A stretch of DNA of 64,000 nt from Streptomyces sp. NBC_01214 (GTDB lineage Bacteria; Actinomycetota; Actinomycetes; Streptomycetales; Streptomycetaceae): positions 2,761,001 to 2,825,000 of the forward strand of contig NZ_JAPEOS010000001.1 of NCBI RefSeq assembly GCF_026340975.1, in the 5' to 3' direction. The translations under genes were made by a program, and so were the position numbers. The number at the start of each line of letters is the position of its first letter. Within the stretch, counting starts at the first letter, position 1. Under the pieces are notes generated by a model, which saw only the letters and a list, made by a program, of their open reading frames with translations, was not told where the DNA came from and did no database searches. This document shows, one piece after another, positions 55,103 to 64,000 of the stretch.

Positions 55103-55134
55103 ACGGACCCGCAGGCATTCGCCTGCGGGTCCGT
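55103..55134 (+). terminator. Terminator after rplT
   Basis: ACGGACCCGCAGGC (55103-55116) pairs perfectly with GCCTGCGGGTCCGT (55121-55134), 14 bp with an ATTC loop, followed by GTGCTTT. Confidence 0.88.
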
Positions 55135-55219
55135 GTGCTTTCCGCGTCGCGCCGCCCCGCGCCGCCCCGTCCCGCCCGGAACCCCGAGCCCGGAACCCCG
55201 AGAGAGAACCGCACACACC

Positions 55220-56080
<861 letters not shown>

Positions 56081-56137
56081 TAATGTGGCGGCCCGGGGGG
56101 CCCACTGCGCTACTCGGGAGATGTGGGGTACGGGGAC

Positions 56138-58655
<2,518 letters not shown>

Positions 58656-58656
<1 letters not shown>

Positions 58657-61184
58657 TGCGCGTCCCGCTTTCCTGGCTGCGGGAGTACGTCGATCTCCCC
58701 GCGGGTGAATCCGGCCGTGACGTGGCGGCCAAGCTGGTCGACGCCGGCCTCGAGGTCGAGACCGTCGAGCAGCTCGGCGGCGGCCTCAAGGGGCCGCTCG
58801 TCGTCGGTCAGGTGCTGACCATCGAGGAGCTGGAGGGCTTCCGCAAGCCGATCCGCTTCTGCACGGTCGACGTCGGCTCCGCCAACGGCACCGGCGAGCC
58901 GCAGGAGATCGTCTGCGGCGCCCGGAACTTCGCCGTCGGCGACAAGGTCGTCGTGGTCCTGCCCGGCGCGGTCCTGCCCGGCGACTTCGCGATCGCCTCG
59001 CGCAAGACCTACGGCCGCACCTCGCACGGCATGATCTGCTCCGGCGACGAGCTGGGCATGGGCGACGACGGCACGCACGGCATCATCGTGCTGCCGCCCG
59101 AGCACGAGGTCGGCACCGACGCGATCGAGCTGCTCCAGCTCGTCGACGAGGTCCTCGACATCGACATCACCCCGGACCGCGGCTACTGCATGTCCATGCG
59201 GGGCGTCGCCCGCGAGGCGGCCACCGCCTACGGGCTGCCGCTGCGCGACCCGGCGCTGCTCGACGTGCCCGCGCCGAACTCGTACGGCTACCCGGTCAAG
59301 GTCGACGACCCGGCCGGCTGCGACCGCTTCACCGCCCGCACGGTGACCGGTCTCGACCCCGACGCGCGCTCCCCGATCTGGCTGACCCGCCGCCTGCAGA
59401 AGGCGGGCATGCGCCCGATCTCGCTCGCCGTCGACATCACCAACTACGTGATGCTGGAGCTCGGTCAGCCGCTGCACGCCTACGACCGCGCCAGCGTCGA
59501 GGGCACCATCGGCGTCCGCCGCGCCGAGCAGGGCGAGAAGTTCACCACCCTCGACGGGGTCAAGCGCACGCTCGACGCCGAGGACCTGGTGATCACCGAC
59601 AACAGCGGCCCCATCGGGCTCGCCGGTGTCATGGGCGGCGCCAACACCGAGATCGCCGACTCCGTCACCGACCCGGAGACGGGCGCCGTCACCGGTACCA
59701 CGGACGTCGTCATCGAGGCCGCGCACTTCGACTCCGTGTCGATCTCGCGCACCGCCCGCCGCCTGAAGCTGTCCTCCGAGGCCTCCAAGCGCTTCGAGCG
59801 GGGCGTCGACCCGCACGCCGCCGCCGCGGCCGCGCAGCGGACCGTCGACCTGCTCGTGCTCCTCGCGGGCGGCACCGCCGAGGCGGGCGTCACCGAGGTC
59901 ATCGCCCCGGGCGCGCCGCGCACCATCGCCATGCCCGCGGACCACCCGGACCGGGTGGCGGGCATGGAGTACGGCCGCGAGACCGTCGTGCGCCGCCTCC
60001 AGGAGATCGGCTGCGACGTCTACGGCCAGGACGAACTCGTCGTCACCGTCCCCTCGTGGCGGCCCGACCTCGCCGCGCCCAACGACCTCGCCGAAGAGGT
60101 CATCCGGCTGGAGGGCTACGGGAACCTCCCGTCGACCCTCCCGCAGGTGCCCTCCGGCCGCGGTCTGACCGCCCGGCAGCAGCTGCACCGCCGGGTCGGC
60201 CGCGCGCTGGCCGGTGCGGGCTACGTCGAGGCGCTCAGCTACCCGTTCATCGGTGAGGGCGTCTTCGACCAGCTCCAGCTCCCCGCGCACGACGTCGCCC
60301 GCCAGGTCGTCAAGCTGGTCAACCCGATCTCCGACGAGGAGCCGGCGCTGCGCACCACGCTGCTGCCGGGTCTGCTCGGCGCACTGCGCCGCAACGACAG
60401 CCGGGGCAGCCACGACCTCGCGCTCTTCGAGACCGGTTCGGTCTTCCGGGCCGCCGCCCAGCCGGGCGTCGCCGTACGGCTGCCCGTCGACCGGCGTCCC
60501 ACGGACGAGGAGATCGCCACCCTGAACGCGGCCCTGCCCGCGCAGCCGCGGTACGCCGCGGTCGTGCTGGCCGGTGCGCGCGAGCAGGCCGGCTGGTGGG
60601 GCAAGGGCCGTCCGGCCGACTGGGCGGACGCGGTCCAGGCGGCCCGCGCGCTGGCCGTCGAGGCCGGCACCGAGCTGGTGGTCCGCCAGGGCCAGTACGG
60701 CCCCTGGCACCCGGGCCGCTGCGCCGAACTGGTCGTCACCCTCGACGGGGTCGAGCAGGTCATCGGCCACGCCGGTGAACTGCACCCGCGCGTGGTCAAG
60801 GCGATGGGCCTGCCGGCCCGCACCAGCGCGATGGAGATCGACCTGGACCGCCTCGCGGCGGCCGGTGGCGAGGCCCTCCAGGCGCCGCGGATCTCCTCCT
60901 TCCCGGTGGCGACCCAGGACGTGGCGCTGATCGTCGACGCGTCGGTTCCGGCGTCCTCGGTGGAGGCCGCGCTGCGCAAGGGCGCGGGCGAACTCCTCGA
61001 ATCGCTGCGGCTGTTCGACGTGTTCACCGGTGAGCAGGTCGGCGAGGGCAAGAAGTCCCTGGCCTACGCGCTGCGCTTCCGTGCGGCCGACCGGACGCTG
61101 ACCGCCGAGGAGTCCACGGCCGCGCGCGACGCGGCGGTGGCCCTGGCGGGCGAGCGGACCGGGGCGGTGCTCCGGGGCGCGTAG
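58656..61184 (+). CDS. pheT: Phenylalanyl-tRNA synthetase beta subunit
   Basis: An 842-aa beta subunit. It begins with the B1 domain, then the EMAP/tRNA-binding fold ([20 protein letters not shown]), the B3/B4 editing domain ([20 protein letters not shown] zone), the B5 DNA-binding-like domain, the catalytic-like domain ([20 protein letters not shown]) and the C-terminal FDX-ACB domain that binds the anticodon. Length and domain order are normal. The start ATG shares the last base with the pheS stop. A 15-bp terminator hairpin follows. Confidence 0.97.
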
Positions 61185-61201
61185 CCGCTTCGTACCCGCG
61201 T

Positions 61202-61235
61202 GAGGGGCACGTCCGGACCACCGGACGTGCCCCTC
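61202..61235 (+). terminator. Terminator after pheT
   Basis: GAGGGGCACGTCCGG (61202-61216) pairs perfectly with CCGGACGTGCCCCTC (61221-61235), 15 bp with an ACCA loop. Confidence 0.9.
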
Positions 61236-61321
61236 ACTCGTTCGGGTGAGAACCCCGACGGCCCGTGTCCCGGGCGGCGGTCGGTCGACACAATCGATCC
61301 GGCCGGAGGGGAGTCCTACGG

Positions 61322-62425
61322 ATGATCACGCGTGGGGAGATGCCCCAGGTGCGCCGGGTGTGCGTCCTGGCTTGGGCCGGCGCCGCGGTGTCCTGGGAGC
61401 TGTCCACGCCGGGGCGGCTGGTCCCGAGCCTGGCCACCTGCGCGGCCTTCCTGCTGTTGGCCACCGGGTGCGCGCTGCACGTCCGGCGCGAGCTGCTGGC
61501 CGAGCTGCGCCGTGCGCGCGAGATCGCGGGCGCCGCGCAGCGGGCGCTGCTGCGGCCGCTGCCGGGGCGGATCGACGGTCTGATGCCGGCCGCGGCGCAG
61601 CTCTCGGCGAGCCGGGGCGCGGCGGTGGGCGGGGACCTGTACGAGGCCGTGCCGACGGCGTACGGGATCCGGGTGGTGATCGGGGACGTCCGGGGCCACG
61701 GCCTGCCCGCGCTGGGCACGGCCGCCGCCGTGCTCGGGGCCTTCCGCGAGGGGGCGTACGACGAGCCCTCGCTGGACGGCGTGCTGCGCCGGATGGAGCG
61801 GGCACTGGGCCGCCACGTCCGTGACCGGGCGCGGGCCGATCCGAGGTCCCCGGTGGCGGAGGAGTTCGTGACGGTCCTGCTCCTCCAGATCGCCCGGGAC
61901 GGCACGCTGCTGGCCCTCAACGCCGGCCATCCCTGGCCCTATCTGATCCGTCCGGCTCCGGTCCCGGAACACTGCACCGTACGCAGCCGGGGCGTCGCCC
62001 CGGACCCCGCGCCTCACACTTCCCCGGCTACCGCGGGGAGGAACCCCCGGGCGGGGCTGGATCCTTCGGCCCGTCCGGCGTTCGAGGACCGGGTCCGGGC
62101 GGCGCCCGGTTCCACGCAGGTGTTGGCGCTGGTCGGGGGCGAGACCTTACCGCCGCTCGGGGTGGTGCCCGTGCCGGCGGACGTGCGGCCGTGCACCTGC
62201 GGGGAACTCCGGCCCGGGGAGACGCTGTTCCTCTACACCGACGGGGCCGAGGACGCCCGCGACCGGGCCGGTCGGTTCTTCGATCTGGCGGGCGTCCTCG
62301 CACGGGAGGCGGCGGCGACGCCCGCGCGGCTGGTTGCGGGCGTGCACGCCGCTCTGCTCCGGCACACCGGCGGGCGGCTCGCCGACGACGTCGCCCTGCT
62401 GGTGCTCCGCAACGACCGGTCCTGA
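61322..62425 (+). CDS. PP2C-type (SpoIIE-like) protein phosphatase with TTA codon and a repeat-derived insert
   Basis: A 367-aa membrane-linked Ser/Thr phosphatase. Two hydrophobic segments lie near the N-terminus (about 12-50), then the PP2C domain with GGDLYEAVPTAYGIRVVIGD, GHGLPALGTAAAVLGAFREG, and LFLYTDGAEDARD, the metal-binding Asp/Gly blocks. Between residues about 222 and 256 the fold is broken by a Pro/Ala-rich insert that is a translated GC-rich repeat. Codon 276 (62147-62149) is TTA, so synthesis should need bldA tRNA and be developmentally timed. ATG 61322 has GGAGGGGAG about 10 bases ahead. Partner sensor or anti-sigma factor unknown. Confidence 0.88.
   Translation: MITRGEMPQVRRVCVLAWAGAAVSWELSTPGRLVPSLATCAAFLLLATGCALHVRRELLAELRRAREIAGAAQRALLRPLPGRIDGLMPAAAQLSASRGAAVGGDLYEAVPTAYGIRVVIGDVRGHGLPALGTAAAVLGAFREGAYDEPSLDGVLRRMERALGRHVRDRARADPRSPVAEEFVTVLLLQIARDGTLLALNAGHPWPYLIRPAPVPEHCTVRSRGVAPDPAPHTSPATAGRNPRAGLDPSARPAFEDRVRAAPGSTQVLALVGGETLPPLGVVPVPADVRPCTCGELRPGETLFLYTDGAEDARDRAGRFFDLAGVLAREAAATPARLVAGVHAALLRHTGGRLADDVALLVLRNDRS
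61987..62090 (+). repeat. GC-rich intergenic repeat element inside the PP2C gene
   Basis: GCCCCGGACCCCGCGCCTCA at about 61997-62016 matches 20 of 20 bases of the copy at 35.55 kb. GCGGGGCTGGATC at 62051-62063 matches the distal half of copies at 49.2 and 49.3 kb. The middle is replaced by about 35 unrelated bases. The element is read in frame without a stop. Confidence 0.8.
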
Positions 62426-62442
62426 CCACCGGCCCCGGACAC

Positions 62443-62475
62443 GCGCGCCGGGCCCGGTGGATGAGCCCGGCGCGC
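62443..62475 (+). terminator. Terminator after the PP2C phosphatase gene
   Basis: GCGCGCCGGGC (62443-62453) pairs with GCCCGGCGCGC (62465-62475), 11 bp with an 11-base loop. Confidence 0.65.
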
Positions 62476-62711
62476 GCTCTCGACCCGGCCCCTGCCGGGG
62501 CGCGGCGACCAACCGGGCGCCGGCGGGGCCGGAACGCGCCGCCCGCCTGCCATGGAGTGTCGGGCAGACAGCAGAACGGGCGGCGCGGTGACGGGTCGTC
62601 GCACTGTACGAGGGGGAGCCGACGACCCGAGCTACCTCTTGGCGAGGCTCTTCAGTGAAGCGCCTCCAGGGGTCCGTGCGGCAGAGTGCGCATCGCATTT
62701 ATGCGCGTACT

Positions 62712-62734
62712 CGGTTCACACCCCGTGTGAACCG
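62712..62734. promoter_or_regulatory. Perfect 10-bp-arm palindrome upstream of the HTH-TPR gene
   Basis: CGGTTCACAC (62712-62721), a CCC centre, and GTGTGAACCG (62725-62734). It lies 42 bases ahead of ATG 62777 and just upstream of the -10 candidate TAGCCT (62744-62749), a position suited to a strong operator. Confidence 0.6.
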
Positions 62735-62776
62735 CGCACCCACTAGCCTGAGACCGACGAGCCCTTGGAGCGGCCC

Positions 62777-64000
62777 ATGCAGCCCAATGTCCTGCTCGAC
62801 GCCCTCCTCGCCGAGGCGGGAATGTCCCACGCCGGACTCGCCGCGTACGTGAACCAGGCGGGCCGCACCCGCGGACTCGCCCTGCGCTACGAACACACCG
62901 CCGTGACGCGGTGGTTGAAGGGCCAGCGGCCCCGGGGGCAGGTCCCCGACCTGATCTGCGAGGTGCTCGGCGGGCGGCTGCGGCGTCCCCTCGGGCTCGA
63001 CGACATCGGGCTCGGCGCGGCCGACCAGCCCGTTCCGCTGCACGCCTCGCCGCTCAGCGGGTTCGTGGACCGGGCCGCGGCCCTGTGGCGTTCCGACGTC
63101 CAGGCCCGGCCCCAGCTGCTGGCCGCCGGGGCGGTCACCGGGACGCCCGCGGTCATCCCGGTGTGGGAATGGGAGAATCCGCCCGAGGACGCCGACGTCT
63201 CCCGCGAGGGCCCGAACCCGATCGGTCCCGAACACATCGAGATCCTGAAGTCCGCCCGCGCCCACTACGAGCTGATGTACCGCCGGGCCGGCGGTCTCGC
63301 CACGCGGGACCGGATCGTCCGCTTCCTGGGCAGTGAAACCGCGCCCATGCTGCGCGGGAGCTACTCCGACGACCTCGGCCGCCGGCTGCACCGGGCCACG
63401 GGGTCCCTGGTGGCGGTGGCGGGGATCTGCGCGTACGACTCGGACGCGCACGGCCTGGCCCAGCGCTACTTCCACCAGGCCCTGCGCCTGGCCAAGGCGA
63501 GCGGGGACCGGGGGCTCGGCGCGTACGTCATTGCGTTGATCGTCAACCAGTCCCTGCACCTGCGGGAGTACCGCCAGGCCGTCGCCTTCGCCGAGGCCGC
63601 GCTGCGGGCCGCCGGGCGGCACACCACCCCGGCGCTGGCCGCCGACCTGTACGCGATGCAGGCCAAGGCGTACGCCCAACTCGGCGACACCCCGGCCGCA
63701 CTGGCCTGCATCCGCAAGGCGGAGGCGGCCGCCGAGCGGATCCGCCCGGGCAGCGAACCGGACGAGACCGGCTACGTACAGCCGGGGCTCGTCAACGTCC
63801 AGGTCGCCGAGGCGCTGCTCAGCCTGGGCGATCTGGAAGCCGCCCGGGTCCAGGCGACCGCCGCCGTCGGCACCCCGGCGCACGACCGCGGCCGGGTGCA
63901 CCGGCTGGCGATGCTGTGCGAGATCCAGCTGCGCCAGGGGGAGGCGGACCGGGCCGCGGCGTCCGCGGCCGAGATGGCCGAACGGGCCAAGGGCATGGAG
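62777..64000 (+). CDS. HTH-TPR regulator of the Streptomyces NsdA-like type (3' end beyond the window)
   Basis: An incomplete gene: 408 codons are present and the frame is open to the window edge. The first 80 residues resemble a Cro/C1-type DNA-binding region (AGLAAYVNQAGRTRGLALRY and YEHTAVTRWLKGQRPRG). After residue about 190 come helical tetratricopeptide-like repeats such as LAQRYFHQALRLAKASGDRG and EYRQAVAFAEAALRAAG. Streptomyces have several such paralogues, including NsdA, a negative regulator of sporulation and antibiotic production. ATG 62777 has TTGGAG ahead at about 8 bases. Which paralogue this is cannot be told without the 3' end. Confidence 0.75.
   Translation, partial: MQPNVLLDALLAEAGMSHAGLAAYVNQAGRTRGLALRYEHTAVTRWLKGQRPRGQVPDLICEVLGGRLRRPLGLDDIGLGAADQPVPLHASPLSGFVDRAAALWRSDVQARPQLLAAGAVTGTPAVIPVWEWENPPEDADVSREGPNPIGPEHIEILKSARAHYELMYRRAGGLATRDRIVRFLGSETAPMLRGSYSDDLGRRLHRATGSLVAVAGICAYDSDAHGLAQRYFHQALRLAKASGDRGLGAYVIALIVNQSLHLREYRQAVAFAEAALRAAGRHTTPALAADLYAMQAKAYAQLGDTPAALACIRKAEAAAERIRPGSEPDETGYVQPGLVNVQVAEALLSLGDLEAARVQATAAVGTPAHDRGRVHRLAMLCEIQLRQGEADRAAASAAEMAERAKGME

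Larger units (their letters stand above)
62426..62776 (+). other. Gene-free 351-base gap with hairpins
   Basis: No gene is supported. It has a terminator-like stem after the phosphatase gene (62443-62453 with 62465-62475, 11 bp), a further 10-bp stem with a long loop (62536-62545 with 62577-62586), and a 23-bp palindrome near the next start. Small open frames have no ribosome-binding site. Confidence 0.65.

Overview
The window is a stretch of high-GC actinobacterial chromosome, almost certainly Streptomyces. It carries a complete Pup-proteasome locus, heavy GTG start usage, only two TTA leucine codons that I could find in supported genes, and Streptomyces-style dispersed GC-rich repeats. The gene order matches, from memory, the S. 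coelicolor region running from the proteasome genes down to pheST. No tRNA, rRNA, CRISPR array, transposase or prophage gene was seen.

Layout. 0.2-3.5 kb: two tandem paralogous lipoproteins of the peptide ABC-transporter binding family, without permeases. 3.6-5.2 kb (minus): an orphan NarL-type response regulator and a RecB-family Fe-S nuclease. 5.4-28.6 kb: the Pup-proteasome and associated genes: M50 protease, tRNA m1A58 methyltransferase, ferredoxin, arc (mpa), dop, pup, an HNH endonuclease, prcB, prcA, a LacI/MFS pair, pafA, two FKBP prolyl isomerases, pafB, pafC, a Zn-ribbon protein, a small membrane protein, tatA, tatC, a lipid kinase and helY. These genes tag, unfold and degrade proteins, sense DNA damage (PafBC), and export folded proteins (TatAC).

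28.6-39.5 kb: accessory genes. These are a TetR regulator, a pseudouridine synthase, a serine hydrolase, an iron-box-controlled siderophore reductase, a 5'-3' exonuclease, an XRE-cupin regulator, a metal-receptor-like protein, a TDT transporter with a divergent LysR regulator, and two small proteins. Repeat-rich intergenic DNA lies between several of them. 39.7-46.4 kb: a gamma-glutamylation cluster (C26 amidase, APC permease, FadR-type regulator, GlnA4-like glutamine-synthetase homologue, aldehyde dehydrogenase, SDR). It is best read as ethanolamine or amine catabolism through gamma-glutamyl intermediates. A shared operator-like motif lies before both transcription units.

46.5-52.8 kb: a secreted HAD phosphatase, a fold-type III PLP enzyme, a 126-bp tandem repeat, and a mycosin-like subtilase operon followed by SseB-family and small hypothetical genes. 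52.8-61.2 kb: translation genes (DUF1844, infC with an ATC start and an attenuator-like leader, rpmI, rplT, a SpoU methyltransferase, an orphan histidine kinase, pheS, pheT). 61.3-64 kb: a PP2C phosphatase with a TTA codon and a repeat-derived insert, then a regulator of the Streptomyces HTH-TPR (NsdA-like) type cut off by the window end.

The most unusual points are: a TTA-containing HNH endonuclease that overlaps prcB inside the proteasome operon; the non-canonical infC start with a competing-hairpin leader; a repeat element translated inside the PP2C phosphatase; a self-contained ethanolamine-to-glycine gene set with a shared operator; and a recurring TANNNT-N6-start arrangement that suggests many leaderless mRNAs.
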